Of a stretch of 64,000 nucleotides of DNA, positions 1-11,188 are shown in pieces. The DNA is from Rosa chinensis (Eukaryota; Streptophyta; Magnoliopsida; Rosales; Rosaceae). How positions within the stretch are numbered: position 1 is the stretch's first letter; every line of letters starts with the position of its first letter. Location of the stretch: the NCBI RefSeq assembly GCF_002994745.2, contig NC_037088.1, forward strand, positions 65,180,397 through 65,244,396, in the 5' to 3' direction. The position numbers and the translations under genes are program-made. The notes beneath the pieces are model-generated. The model did no database searches and had not been told where the DNA came from. It saw only the letters and a program-made list of their open reading frames with translations.

Positions 1-573
1 TTTACAAAGGAGCAGTTGGGGGAAATAGCTGCGGGGTTAGAGAGGAGTGACCAAAGGTTCTTGTGGGTTGTCCGTAATCCACCTTCTCATAATCAAAGCG
101 TTGCTATTGCAGGTCAAGTGGATCCGGATTTGGATTATTTGCTTCCAGATGGTTTTTTGGATAGAACTAAGGATAGGGGTCTTATAGTGAAGTCATGGGC
201 GCCACAAGTGGCAGTGCTGAATCATGATTCTCTAGGTGGGTTTGTGAGTCACTGTGGGTGGAACTCGGTGTTGGAGGCAGTGTGTGCTGGGGTGCCAATT
301 GTGTCTTGGCCACTCTATGCTGAGCAGAGATTTAATAGGGTTATTTTGGTGGAGGAAATAAAGATTGCTTTACCAATGAACGAGTCACTAGACGGTTTTG
401 TAAATGCAACAGAGGTGGAGAAGCGAGTTAGAGAGTTGATGGACTCGGAGAAAGGAGAGTCAATCAGGAAGAGGACCAAGGCCTTGAAGAGTGAAGCAAA
501 TGCTGCTCTGAGTGAAGCCGGGACATCTTGGATTGCATTAACTAAACTGGTCGAATCGTGGAATCAAGGCTGA
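1..573 (+). CDS. UDP-glycosyltransferase, C-terminal part (UGT88/RhGT1-like, cut by window edge)
   Basis: The reading frame is open from base 1 to a TGA at 571-573, giving the last 190 residues of a family 1 plant UGT. No start codon is assigned because the gene begins before the window. The PSPG box that binds the UDP-sugar spans about residues 66-109 of the fragment, from WAPQV to PLYAEQ, with the HCGWNS core intact. The family moves glucose or another sugar from UDP-sugar to small acceptors such as flavonoids, in the cytosol. It closely resembles the next gene (2718-4139), sharing [16 protein letters not shown] and the KRVRELMDS tail, so the two are tandem duplicates. The linker between the VRNPP segment and the PSPG box differs most, so acceptor preference may differ. 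Family is secure; substrate is not determinable. Confidence 0.9.
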   Translation, partial: FTKEQLGEIAAGLERSDQRFLWVVRNPPSHNQSVAIAGQVDPDLDYLLPDGFLDRTKDRGLIVKSWAPQVAVLNHDSLGGFVSHCGWNSVLEAVCAGVPIVSWPLYAEQRFNRVILVEEIKIALPMNESLDGFVNATEVEKRVRELMDSEKGESIRKRTKALKSEANAALSEAGTSWIALTKLVESWNQG

Positions 574-2717
574 GTCAAGTATATCCAACCAGGTCTTTGA
601 GGTTAAACTGTAATTGACATGAGTGATAAATAAAATTTATGAAAACTGGGATGGTGTTTTTTGAAAATCTACTGCTTAATGAAACTCCAGAAGTTTGAGG
701 CGACCATAGTGTTTCAATGTCTAGAGGACTGCAAGTCTATTTTTGTGTGGGTCTCTTTAATCAGTTTTTAGGCACCTCAATACTCGGTGATACCCAACTC
801 TGATTTCATATTACCAGAACAAACTATTTGCTCTGCAACACTAACCAAACGATGAGTACATTTTCTGCCTTTTTGTTTTCTTTCATTTTGTCTCTGTAAC
901 TGTTTTCAAGTAATTTCAGTACAGGATTTAACTTTATCTCTGTCTGTTTTATCCTTCATAAGGTTTCACATAAATAAGAACTTTTTAAATCCTAATATTG
1001 TTTGCAGGTGTGAGCTATTTAATACAACTCTTGACCAGTATGTAAGGAGCATCCCCTCCTTTCAAAAAAAAAAAAAGGAGCATTCCCTAGTAGCTCGAGC
1101 TATGTGTACTACTGCTTCATGTTGGCCACGGACCTGAACTGTACGGCCTCTTTTTGCATCATTCACCTTACCCTGGCCTGTAGCAGATGATCATTTTGGT
1201 TGAGATGCAGGTTACTGAAATTACTTGTGGAGCCTGCAACTTCATTTTAAATATTCTACAGATAGGAATGCTACTATTTTCACCCATGTGGACTTGGGTG
1301 ATTAGTGTGATTATGTGATTTTCTATTTGTTTACGATAAATGGTTTTGGTATAATCTAGAAATATGATCGTTTGTTTATATCATTGGAATATATGAAACT
1401 ACTTTGGCGGGGTTTCATAGAACAAAAGCTGCAATTTTTTCTTGTATTTTCCCCAATATTTTGCTGCTACGCTTGACCTTTTTTACTGCTTTTATGAAAC
1501 GACACCCGATATAAGAAGCTGGGAAGTTATTACTTAGTAGCTTTGGCCAAAAGCAAACCAGATGAATGTCGATAGCTTTAACTCATTTGCTTGGACTTTC
1601 TTATGACGAGTTGGTGTTATTGTTACAGCACTGCTTCAATTAGTCTGCCTGAGACTCTTACAATTTCTCGATCAATTTTACTGATGTTATGCTTGTTGTA
1701 CCGCAGTTGTCTTATCTTTGTAGAAGCTGCGGAATTGCAATGATAGATACTGTGTTTGTGAGTAATCTTTGTACAAATTTACTTTCATTTATACCCCATT
1801 ATTTCTTGGTCCTGCTACTGCAGTCCCATCGCAATAGTGCCCTTGGTCAACATGAATGAATGGTGGTTACCCCCCCCCCTTCCCGGCGAGTAGATAGGTA
1901 TCCATCACCCATCAAAGGCGACATGGGTCGTGCAAGGCCCTCCTAGCTATATAACTAGTCTATTTAGTCTGGTCGTGGTTATTACCTTGATGGAGATAGA
2001 TTCCATCAACTAAATGAAAAGGAATGCCAAATGACTATAAAACCCTCCTAAGCTTTCAATATAAGGTGGGTTTTCCATCACAATCAGCAGTTCATGACTT
2101 GTCCAAACTCATTGAGTTGTCGAGTCGAGATTGAGTTGATTCCAAAGTTTTGAGTTGTATTAAGTAATGAAGAAAATATTTAGAAAACTATGGATGAAAA
2201 TGTAAAAAGAAAAGTTGTTTGTAGCATGTCTCATCAAATAAGCTAGTCTAATGATTCAGTTCAATACTCCAGAGTGCTATAGATAACTCTAAAATTTTGG
2301 ATGTTGGATGTTTGAGTTTGTATAAGACGTGTACTTTCAAAGTTTTTTTTTTTGGGTCTGAACCTTACCAACCTTGGCTCAACTCCCATCTTCATTTTCC
2401 ACTCGAGGGAAGTGCTTGATTGATGATGGAAGTGCTTCATTTTCCTTTTTACATTTATTGCCCAAAATACTATCAACTTCATAAGTTGAACGGAATGCGG
2501 ATGGAAGTTTAGTTGGCATTCAAGAATGTTGCGGAAAAAAGTTGAATGGAATGTGAATGAAAATTTGGTTGGTATTGAACGGTGAGCTACAAGGTCAGCA
2601 GGTCTTTAATGCGCTATTTATTTGAGAAGCACTGTAGTTCCTATATATTTCAATGAAGATGTACAAGAAAATCCATCATATATAGATCCAGTTTTACAGC
2701 AATTGATTGGTCTAAAA
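574..2717. other. Intergenic region between tandem UGT genes
   Basis: This is about 2.1 kb of AT-rich spacer: the 3' untranslated region of the first UGT and the promoter and 5' leader of the second. No coding frame is convincing. It contains short homopolymer runs (A-run near 1064, C-run near 1870) and a diverged 40-bp direct repeat near 2.5 kb. A TATATA-like stretch near 2641-2650 could be the core promoter of the downstream gene, but this is weak. Confidence 0.6.
2485..2582. repeat. Imperfect ~40-bp direct repeat upstream of UGT
   Basis: Two copies, about 2485-2524 and 2541-2582, share the pattern GTTGAAYGGAATG followed by GAWTGRAARTTTRGTTGG. They lie 135-230 bp upstream of the UGT start codon, in the likely promoter. 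No function is assigned. Confidence 0.5.
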
Positions 2718-4139
2718 ATGGGTGGTGATGCTATAGTTTTGTATCCGTATCCAGGACTAGGCCACCTAATTTCCATGGTAGAGCTTGGCAAACTCTTACT
2801 CACTCACCACCCTTCTTTCTCCATCACAATCCTCGCCTCAACCGCGCCAACCACCATTGCAGCCACCGCCAAACTGGTCGCCAGCTCCAATGATCAGTTG
2901 ACAAACTACATCAAAGCCGTCTCTGCCGACAACCCTGCCATCAACTTCCACCATCTCCCAACCATTTCTTCTCTTCCAGAACACATCGAGAAGCTCAACC
3001 TCCCTTTCGAATATGCACGTCTCCAAATCCCCAACATCCTCCAAGTCCTCCAAACCCTTAAGTCAAGCCTCAAAGCCCTTATCCTCGACATGTTTTGCGA
3101 CGCATTGTTCGACGTCGCGAAAGACCTCAACATCCCTACATTCTACTTCTACACCTCCGCAGGAAGGAGTCTTGCTGTCTTACTCAACATCCCCACCTTC
3201 CATCGCACAACCAACAGTCTGTCTGATTTTGGCGACGTCCAGATTTCCATTTCGGGCATGCCGCCGATTCCTGTTTCGGCAATGCCCAAGCTGTTGTTTG
3301 ACCGCTCTACTAATTTCTACAAGAGCTTCCTTTCGACTTCAACTCACATGGCAAAGTCCAATGGAATCATTCTCAACACGTTTGATCTGCTGGAAGAGAG
3401 AGCCCTCAAAGCGTTGAGGGCTGGACTGTGCTTGCCGAACCAACCTACACCTCCGATCTTCACCGTCGGACCGTTGATCTCAGGGAAGAGTGGAGATAAT
3501 GATGAGCATGAGAGCTTGAAGTGGCTAAACAACCAGCCCAAAGACAGCGTTGTGTTTCTATGTTTCGGAAGCATGGGAGTGTTTTCTATCAAACAGTTGG
3601 AGGCCATGGCTTTAGGTTTAGAGAAAAGTGGCCAGAGGTTTTTGTGGGTGGTACGTAATCCACCTATAGAAGAGTTACCGGTAGAGGAGCCAAGTTTGGA
3701 GGAAATATTGCCAAAGGGTTTTGTGGAAAGAACAAAGGATAGGGGACTTGTGGTGAGGAAGTGGGCGCCTCAGGTGGAGGTACTCAGTCATGACTCGGTG
3801 GGCGGGTTCGTGACTCACTGTGGGTGGAACTCGGTTTTGGAAGCAGTGTGTAATGGGGTGCCGATGGTTGCGTGGCCTTTGTACGCCGAGCAAAAGCTGG
3901 GCAGGGTGTTTCTTGTGGAGGAGATGAAGGTGGCTGTGGGGGTGAAAGAGTCCGAAACCGGGTTTGTGAGTGCGGACGAGTTGGAGAAGCGAGTGAGGGA
4001 GTTGATGGACTCCAAGAGTGGGGATGAAATAAGAGGGAGGGTTTTGGAGTTTAGAACTGGTGGCGTGAAGGCCAAGGAAGAAGGCGGGTCTTCTGTTGCT
4101 TCCTTGGCCAAGTTGGCTCAGCTGTGGAAGCAAAAATGA
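2718..4139 (+). CDS. GT1: UDP-glucosyltransferase, RhGT1-like (anthocyanidin 5,3-O-glucosyltransferase)
   Basis: Complete intronless UGT of 473 residues. The ATG at 2718 is chosen because it gives the family-typical start (MGGDAIVLYPYPGLGHL); the upstream in-frame stretch has no ATG. Seen: the putative catalytic His is H16 in GLGH, its partner Asp is about D124 in ILDMFCD, and the PSPG box runs about 349-392 with HCGWNS. From memory the protein nearly matches Rosa hybrida RhGT1, also 473 residues, which glucosylates anthocyanidins first at the 5-OH and then at the 3-OH to give stable petal pigment. This is family knowledge, not shown by the sequence. It would act in the cytosol with UDP-glucose. 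The paralogue ending at 573 shows a tandem cluster. The other possibility is a closely related UGT88 enzyme with another flavonoid acceptor. Confidence 0.93.
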   Translation: MGGDAIVLYPYPGLGHLISMVELGKLLLTHHPSFSITILASTAPTTIAATAKLVASSNDQLTNYIKAVSADNPAINFHHLPTISSLPEHIEKLNLPFEYARLQIPNILQVLQTLKSSLKALILDMFCDALFDVAKDLNIPTFYFYTSAGRSLAVLLNIPTFHRTTNSLSDFGDVQISISGMPPIPVSAMPKLLFDRSTNFYKSFLSTSTHMAKSNGIILNTFDLLEERALKALRAGLCLPNQPTPPIFTVGPLISGKSGDNDEHESLKWLNNQPKDSVVFLCFGSMGVFSIKQLEAMALGLEKSGQRFLWVVRNPPIEELPVEEPSLEEILPKGFVERTKDRGLVVRKWAPQVEVLSHDSVGGFVTHCGWNSVLEAVCNGVPMVAWPLYAEQKLGRVFLVEEMKVAVGVKESETGFVSADELEKRVRELMDSKSGDEIRGRVLEFRTGGVKAKEEGGSSVASLAKLAQLWKQK

Positions 4140-4664
4140 AATTCGTTGTGATCAACTCAATCGAATGATCGAGCATGTAATAAAGTACCTATCCACAAGT
4201 ACTTTGACCATTACTATTAAGGTTCCCTATGTTATATGGTATAAGAATATTAGGGCTTCTTATGCAGTAAGTGAAATCGTGTTTTGTCATGGATGGCATG
4301 TTTGTGTCACATAAATAAATGTTTTAATATTGGTGTTGGGATATTTTCAAAAGAGAATTACGTGATTAATGCTTCTGGTTTTGACATCCAACGTTGTCCC
4401 TAATCTTTGTCTAGGACATTTGGAAGAGATCTCAATAGTTTAAAATCCAGGAAAATGTATATGTGAGCCCAATGGATTGAAGCCCGTATAGAACAGCCAT
4501 CATATTTAGATTTTTTTTATTGTTAATAGGGTGAAACCTTGTGGTGTTCGACACTTTTTTCTTGAAAATTCCTGCGACTAAATTTTTTCATACGTTAAGC
4601 AAGATTTATAAAAGAGGTGTGTAAAGCCTTAACTTGTGGAATACCGGAATGTGGAATAATTTTT
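4140..4664. other. Downstream spacer of UGT
   Basis: AT-rich 3' flank of the glucosyltransferase gene, including its untranslated region. No gene or clear repeat is seen before the small transposon that begins at 4665. Confidence 0.5.
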
Positions 4665-5815
4665 GGGTGTGGCTATTGCCACCCTACAATACCAAGGGCG
4701 TAGCTACATGGACATCAGAAGGGTCAATTGACCCTGCTCACCATCTTGATGAACTCCATTTTGCCTGAAGTGTTTGCTTTTATGTAAGAAAAATATGAGC
4801 TACTTGACTCAATTTGCCCCTTCTAAAGTAACAAAATACTGAAATAGTTACTATTAACTAGCTTATGACACCTTATTCTTGCAAACAAATGTGTTTCTTT
4901 TTGTATATCTATTCCTCTCCTTGATTTGTTTTTCTCATCCTTATGTAAATATTTCTTTTTGTTTTTTGTCATCATAGGAAAATAGTTTGGAGATAAAAAA
5001 AACTGTATTAGGTGATTATTTGTAGATTAGGAAAGAGTATTTTAAATCGAGTCGGTTATTATTTTTATTTTTTTTCACTTAATCGACTAGCTATGTAAGT
5101 TTGACCCCTCTTAACTACATTTTTGGCTACGCCACTGTACAATACACCCTACAATTTTATTAGTTCACTCTACAAATATTTAAATTATTGAAAAACTATA
5201 TTACACAACTGTAAAATGACTAAAAAGTACACTAATTTTCTAAAATACAAATCTATAGGGAAAACAAAATACACAACTAATTAATTACATACAAAGACTA
5301 CTTAATTTCTCATTGGATAACATCAATCTTCAACTTAATATTACTATTTTTTTAAAGACTTGTTGCCTCCTCAGCATTAATTCGTTATTCAGTTCACAAA
5401 ATTATTAGTGTTAATTTCATCAAAATCTTTGCAATACCCTTTGTGAACACTGAAAATATAAATTTAAAATACAAAAAAAAAAAATCAATCCCTTCTTCAT
5501 TGCTCATAGTTGTTAACTTGCTAATATTTTGACATGGATTGAAAAAGACGAACATTGAAATTGAAAAAAAAAATGGAAGTAAATCAGATTATGATTTCAT
5601 TAGGAAACTTTAATATATTTTAGTTTTTTTTATTGGTATAAATTAAATGAGAGATTTTCGTTTATTTATTTATTTATTTAGATATGTCATATAAGGATAT
5701 TTCTGGAAACATAAATGGGTTAGATAAGTAAATTTAATAATCAAAATTAATATGTTGGGTGTAATGAGCATGTAGGATGAACAAAGAAAATGGTAGGGTG
5801 GCAATAGTCGCACCC
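4665..5815. mobile_element. Outer non-autonomous hAT-like element (MITE), interrupted
   Basis: The ends are near-perfect inverted repeats of about 23 bp: GGGTGTGGCTATTGCC at the left and the inverted match GGCAATAGTCGCACCC at the right. They are flanked by an 8-bp direct repeat TAATTTTT (4657-4664 and 5816-5823), the length expected for hAT insertion. The duplication is T-rich, so somewhat less secure. The interior is AT-rich and non-coding. The element is interrupted by a second transposon at 4693-5137; without it the length is about 700 bp. Confidence 0.7.
4693..5137. mobile_element. Inner hAT-like MITE nested in the outer element
   Basis: 445-bp non-coding element. The left end reads CAAGGGCGTAGCTAC and the inverted right end reads CAGTGGCGTAGCC, an imperfect terminal repeat. 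A perfect 8-bp duplication TACAATAC lies at 4685-4692 and 5138-5145. It landed 28 bp inside the left end of the outer element, so it is younger. Confidence 0.8.
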
Positions 5816-7521
5816 TAATTTTTTTTAGTATTTTCTCATTTTTTTGATTCTGAAAAATCGTAGAAAAAATTCGGGATAAGATTTTTGAGTTCTGTTAGTT
5901 TACAAAATGTTTAAAAAATTACTTTTGCAAACAGTACATTTTTGGTAAAAAAAAATTTTACGATTTTGACAAAAATTCCTGTGTTACAACCCACATTTTT
6001 TTAGTGAAAATGGCCATTTGGAAAAAAATTCAGAAAAAATAATTTTCAGTGGGAAGAAAGTTCCAAGCTCATTTTCACGGGATTAGGTCATCTTTTTCGA
6101 TGCTCACGCCAAAATTCACCCCAAAACAGTCTGCTATGTATTAGCTTATTTTGGCTAGTTGCAACCGACAACCCTGGCTTTATAAGTTTATATTCCTCTC
6201 CAGATAAATTAACAGTCATCAATTCATGCAGCAAATAGTATTTGACAATCACTTGACTTTGTTCATATGCATGCTATGAACTTTATTGGACTTACAAATT
6301 CACTTCTTCAGGAGATGAGAGAAAAAGGCTGGGATAATTTGGTAAGAGACTAAGAGATGTGGAATCTTCATGTACTCATAGAGTGAGATTTAGTTAGTTT
6401 ATGCTCTTGTATTATATTGCATTGCACGTTTATTTTATTGTTAAGCTTGTTCTTTAATTTTGTATATGCATTTGAGGGGTAAGGCTCATTATGTTCCCTC
6501 CTGACTAGTGTATATTTTTTTTCAATTAATAAAATTCTCTCACACCGTCGAGATTCTCTACCATTTAAAAATTTCTTTTATTAAGAAGTTCAAACCCCAC
6601 CCAGCTTGTAATCCGGAATCCGCCCCTAGTATTTGTTTGCATGCATGGAAGGTTGACATGAAGAACTTCGAGAGTTGAGTTGACAGAGGAGTAGCAGTCA
6701 CGGGTCGTCAAGAAACAGGTGAGAACCCGTGAAGATGGTGCTGAATCTGATTCAAGTGGATTCTGCAACAAAACAAACTCTTGCTGTTTCCTGCATTTTA
6801 ACTTGTTCTAACTTCAATCACCACCCGACAAGCCTTTAAAAGTTAAAACTGTACGTGAATAATAACAATAGTATAGTATAAAGGCTCCATCATCAACACC
6901 AAGAACCTTGGATTTTTCTTTCTCTCTCTATCTCTCTCTCGCATCATTTTGCTAAAGCGACCCGTGACAGAAACAAAGAAGTTGGGCCATTTAGCTCTCT
7001 GGAATAGTTCTATCCACACCTCAATGGTTCTGTATATATCGCACTCAATGAGTTCGGCATGCACCCTCGATCGATCAGATGAACTTTTTGCATGTGATGT
7101 GAAATTTAGGGCCCAAGTATTTCACATTGTGCTGACATTGATAGGTTTAATTATATATTTGCCAACATTATCTAAGTTTAGGTTGAAGATTGGTGAATTA
7201 GAAGATCAAATTCTGGCTTTAAAGGAAGATATGGACATGCAAAAACAAGTATGAATAAATAGTGACGTATTTGATATACAATGGCTATACATATATGTAT
7301 GTTCTTGATCAAACTTTTCGGACTGAACATCTGTATTTCATTTGGTATTTATTAACATTAAAGAAACATAAGTAAGGACTGAAACATAAGCCAAACAGAG
7401 CTCGATGTGATACTCTTTTGGCCATTTACAGATCCATAAGTAAGGACTGAAATATAATCAAGATTATAAAAAAATTGAACATCCATGCAACTTACAAGAT
7501 ATGTATTATTACAATTCAGTA
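5816..7521. other. Intergenic region between MITE and ABCG gene
   Basis: About 1.7 kb of AT-rich sequence. The first 350 bp are dominated by A and T runs. A CT-rich stretch lies near 6920-6941. A short frame at 7024-7254 could encode 76 residues with one hydrophobic segment and a short coiled coil, but no supporting feature makes it a gene. 7260-7521 is the 3' flank of the ABC transporter. Confidence 0.5.
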
Positions 7522-9486
7522 CTATTTCTTTGATCTTGAAACTCTTCTGACCAAAACCATCAAACATAGCACACGGTAGGCAACGAAGAATCCAATCAAG
7601 ATGTAAATGTTGGTCCACCTCTGCCCTTCATGGAGCCCTCTCTTCTGCAGCACATCGCCTCCGGTCACCATGCATGTACTACTCTCTGTACTATTCTTGC
7701 TCCGATCATCGGAGTACCATATCATACACCTCGACACAAGGCAGCCATACTCATTGATCAAAAGCGCATCAAGAGCATACTTGTACATACTAAAGAAATG
7801 CATAAACAACCAATACTTGGGCATGTTATCCTTAGAAATAAAGTAGCCGGAAAACAGAAAGAAACCGCCGAGACTAATCGTCACCAGCGAAGTCCCGGCA
7901 ATGTAGTTCGGAGCAAGGGAACTCAAGAACAAAACAAACGAGTTGGCCATCAACACAATGATCCATATCACCAGCACAAAGTAAGCAAAAGCTTGCCAAC
8001 TAGCGCAAAGACCCACCAAGAAGTAGACAGAAACCGAGTATATGATCGCAATCGCAAGCAAGTAGGGCAAGAAAACTAGGGTATTGGCGATCAGATATGA
8101 CGAAAGCCTGTAAATCCCACCGGAAGTTTCTCTAAGAACAATAGGTCTTTCGTTGATGAAGATTGGAAGTGTTTCAGTTGTGGAGGAAAGAAGGAAAGTG
8201 AGAGTGAAAGCGAAAAGACCGAACCTCTTCTCGATTCCTTGCTTGTCAAACCCGATGTTTATGTAAATGGTGCCCAAAACCAAACCCACAAGTAAGGCCT
8301 CCAAGGTGTTTGTTAAGAGTAGCTGCCTAGTTCTGTATATGATTTTCCAAAAGCGATTGTAAAGCGTCAAAATCTCGTGGATTCTAGAGCTTTTGTAACG
8401 GACCATTTGTCGAGCTCCATCACCATCATCAAAATTTGGAGAAGAAATTAATGGAGGTATAGTGGTGGATGGGATAGGTTTAGGGACTGTGAGGCGGTTT
8501 AGAATTTCCATGGTGTATTCCAAGGCGTTGAGCTGTGGAGGGACAGTGAAGCCATTTGAGAGGAGAAACTCTTCCAGAGAAGAAAGCGTTCCGTGATGGA
8601 CGACTTCACCTTTCGACAGCAACAGGATCCTATCAATGGTGGAGAGGATCTTGAAGCTAGGTTGGTGGATTGATAGAACCACCGTGCGGTGACGGGAGGT
8701 GCAGATGGACTTGAGGGTCTGCATGACGTTGAAAGCGGAGGTGCTGTCGAGGCCGGAGGTGGGCTCGTCAAGAAGTAGGACCGCTGGGTCATGGAGAAGG
8801 CTGAGGCCGATGGAAACGCGGCGACGTTCACCGCCGGATAGGCCGTGGCCGAGCCGCGTGTTGGTCAAGTGCGTAAGCCTGAGCTCGGAGAGAAGAGAGG
8901 AGACGATGGTGGCAATGTTGGACTTGTTAGGGCTAGGGATGAGAAGGCACGCGGCGAAGGCGAAGGTCTCGAAAACTGTGAGGAGGGGGAGGCAAGCATC
9001 ATGTTGAGGGACGTAGGCAGAGAGTTTTCGGAAGGATGAAGGGTTGAGGGGGGAGGAGTTGAGGAGGAGGACGCCGCTAGTGGGGGAGGTTCGGGCTGCT
9101 AGGATGTCGAGGAGGGTGGACTTTCCGGCCCCGCTAGGGCCAACAACCGCAAGGATTTGGGAGGGGTAGGCGGTAAGGGTGACATCGCGGAGGATGTAGG
9201 TGGGGGAAGAAAGGGAGGTGCATGGCTTGAAGAGGAAGTTAAGTGGAGCAAAGGTGGTGGTTGCGGTGGTGGATTTGGTGTATGAGATTGAGGAGGCTGT
9301 TAGTTCATAGGTTTTGGATGGAGGTAGGGTTGGTGTGTCTTCCATGGAGTTGAGGCTGTTTAGGAGGTGGGGTTGGATGAAGTGTGGAGCTTTGGACTTG
9401 AAGGAGTGAAAAGAGCTGAGAGATATGCATGAAGTAGCAGCGGCGGTACTGGGATGGATATGTGGTGATGACTGTGATTTCTCCAT
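7522..9486 (-). CDS. ABC transporter G family half-size transporter (WBC type, ABCG4/ABCG8-like)
   Basis: Intronless 654-residue protein. The order is nucleotide-binding domain then membrane domain, typical of ABCG/White-Brown half transporters, which dimerise and export lipids, hormones or secondary metabolites across the plasma membrane. Seen: Walker A GPSGAGKST about 116-124, signature LSGGERRR about 216-223, Walker B LLLDEP about 237-242, then about six hydrophobic segments between roughly 395 and 645 and a basic tail. The segment TYELTASSISY resembles the opening of Arabidopsis ABCG4/ABCG8. The ATG at 9486 is the first in frame; a second at residue 48 would give 607 residues, closer to the usual ~590 of that clade, so the true start may be there. 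The substrate cannot be read from the sequence. Confidence 0.93.
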   Translation of the reverse strand: MEKSQSSPHIHPSTAAATSCISLSSFHSFKSKAPHFIQPHLLNSLNSMEDTPTLPPSKTYELTASSISYTKSTTATTTFAPLNFLFKPCTSLSSPTYILRDVTLTAYPSQILAVVGPSGAGKSTLLDILAARTSPTSGVLLLNSSPLNPSSFRKLSAYVPQHDACLPLLTVFETFAFAACLLIPSPNKSNIATIVSSLLSELRLTHLTNTRLGHGLSGGERRRVSIGLSLLHDPAVLLLDEPTSGLDSTSAFNVMQTLKSICTSRHRTVVLSIHQPSFKILSTIDRILLLSKGEVVHHGTLSSLEEFLLSNGFTVPPQLNALEYTMEILNRLTVPKPIPSTTIPPLISSPNFDDGDGARQMVRYKSSRIHEILTLYNRFWKIIYRTRQLLLTNTLEALLVGLVLGTIYINIGFDKQGIEKRFGLFAFTLTFLLSSTTETLPIFINERPIVLRETSGGIYRLSSYLIANTLVFLPYLLAIAIIYSVSVYFLVGLCASWQAFAYFVLVIWIIVLMANSFVLFLSSLAPNYIAGTSLVTISLGGFFLFSGYFISKDNMPKYWLFMHFFSMYKYALDALLINEYGCLVSRCMIWYSDDRSKNSTESSTCMVTGGDVLQKRGLHEGQRWTNIYILIGFFVAYRVLCLMVLVRRVSRSKK

Positions 9487-10526
9487 TAGTAGTACACTAG
9501 TACTTGGAATTTGGAAATGTGAGAATTAAACTTTTGGGGAATATTCATGCATGTAATCAGTGCTAATGATCAATGCAAACAGGGAATTAGCTTTATGCAA
9601 CAAGAATCAGCTAGTATTTAAAGGAATGTGACCAAAAATTAAAAAGGCCTAGCTATTTGACTTTGCTCTAAGTAATATTCTTCTTAATATGCTCCTTAAC
9701 ATGTGAATTTCTTAATTGATCGAGGTAATTGTTTGTTTGCCTCTAATTTTGGTCTTGTTAATATTTGCAAAGTATGTCTCTTCTTAATAAATCACAAGTG
9801 TTAATTAAACACAGATTGAAAACGAAATTTGAAATTGGATCAAAACTCATAACCAAACTAGTAATATAATATTGTAGAATAAATGGAACTTTATTCTTTC
9901 CAAAAAAATAAATGGAACTTTATTTATGTCAATTAAGTAGTGCTATATATTGATCTTCAGCTCCAAAAATCATCGGAATATCTTGTACTTATCAACGATT
10001 CATGATCTGTTTTAAGATCTAGTATCCACTTGGCCAATAGAAAAAGATCACACGTTAATGTACTTGAACTCATCAAACGGCGGGTATTTTCCAGCTCAAT
10101 ATATAAAGTAAATGACAAAGAAGAAGTTCACAAGTAGTTGTGGAAATAGACGGAGTTGGCAAGTTTGCAAATAGGCCAATCTGTTGAGTGCGTGAAGAAG
10201 CATGTGAACTAAAATCCATATATCTTGGTACATCATATATTTTATGCTGCATAAAATAAGCAAGAACAAAAAATACGATTGAAAATGGAGGGAAAGTGAT
10301 GCTTAAGATAATAGAAGAGGGTCAGTAATATATCATCATTTGCTTACTTTCTATATTGTCACGAGCTTGCTACTGTTGTCTCTCTGTCATATGCTTTTGT
10401 CTTAGAGTTGTTTTGGTCTTTGATAAAAGCATATATATTAGATCTGATCGACTACCGCTTTCGCTTGACGACATGCATTGCTAGTGTAGCTGCACATCCG
10501 TGATATTCCTAGCTTAATTACCTATA
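9487..10526. other. Upstream region of the ABCG gene
   Basis: About 1 kb of AT-rich DNA holding the presumed promoter and 5' leader of the minus-strand transporter gene. No other gene is seen. Confidence 0.5.
9615..9622 (-). promoter_or_regulatory. Candidate TATA box of the ABCG gene
   Basis: TTTAAATA on the minus strand, about 130 bp upstream of the ATG at 9486. The distance is plausible for a plant core promoter with a short leader. There is no other evidence. Confidence 0.35.
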
Positions 10527-11188
10527 GGCTGTGTTTATTACCATGGATTAGAAATCCAATCCTAATCAGACTTGACTAGATTGGATTGGAGATGTCTTGC
10601 ATATTTCCAATACCACGTTTGGTAGGCATATATTTATGGCTGATTGGATAAGCCAAAACAGCCATGTTAGTCTGGAAGGAGATCTCCAACCATTTCCTCT
10701 CACTCGATCAAAAGCTCCTAAATCGGAGGCCATCAAGCGCAAAATCCAAACCCTAGAGCACAAGATCAAGGAGAGCCTCGACGAGCTCGAGTAGCGAGAG
10801 AACACCATCAACCAGAGCGTCGAGCTCCTGCTCGTCAAGGTAGAGGAGACCAAGAAGGCCGCGCTGAAGGTCCTCAAGAGAGCCCGCTCTGACGACTTGT
10901 ATGGCAAGGTGGATAATAGCGAGGGATTGTTGATGGAGATGAAGTCGCTGTGCTTGAAGATGGATTCGGGGATAGTCGCAGAGAAAGAGATCAATGAGCT
11001 TTTTTAGTTTTGGCGTTGTCGAGGATGGGTCGAAACGAAGTTGGATTTAATTTAATGACACCATTTCAATTGGATTCGTAATCCATGTCATATAAGATTT
11101 AAATTTTCCAGCCCACCCATGTCCGGGCCTCCAAACATGATTTTTTTTGTCATATCCATCCCTTATATCTGGGGAAACAAACGTGGCC
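10527..11188. mobile_element. Candidate Pack-type non-autonomous element carrying a gene fragment
   Basis: The left end GGCTGTGTTTATTACC and the inverted right end GGCCACGTTTGTTTCC are similar. A second inverted pair further in matches CATGGATTAGAAATCC against CATGGATTACGAATCC. The general look is PIF/Harbinger-like, but I cannot find a matching target duplication, so the boundaries are uncertain. The middle is clearly more GC-rich than both flanks and holds the broken coding fragment at 10636-11007. Confidence 0.45.
10636..11007 (+). pseudogene. Broken coiled-coil protein fragment, unrecognised
   Basis: The frame starting at ATG 10636 stays open to 11007 except for one in-frame TAG at 10792-10794. 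The translation is charged and helical (SEAIKRKIQTLEHKI before the stop, KVEETKKAALKVLKRARSDD after it), suggesting a coiled coil. GC content and codon use look like a real plant gene, unlike the AT-rich surroundings. I do not recognise the parent gene. It is probably a captured or retroposed fragment inside the surrounding inverted-repeat element. Confidence 0.5.

Noticed and set aside
7024..7254. 76-codon frame with one hydrophobic segment and a coiled coil
   Set aside because: No known family, no promoter or conserved context visible; such short frames are expected by chance.
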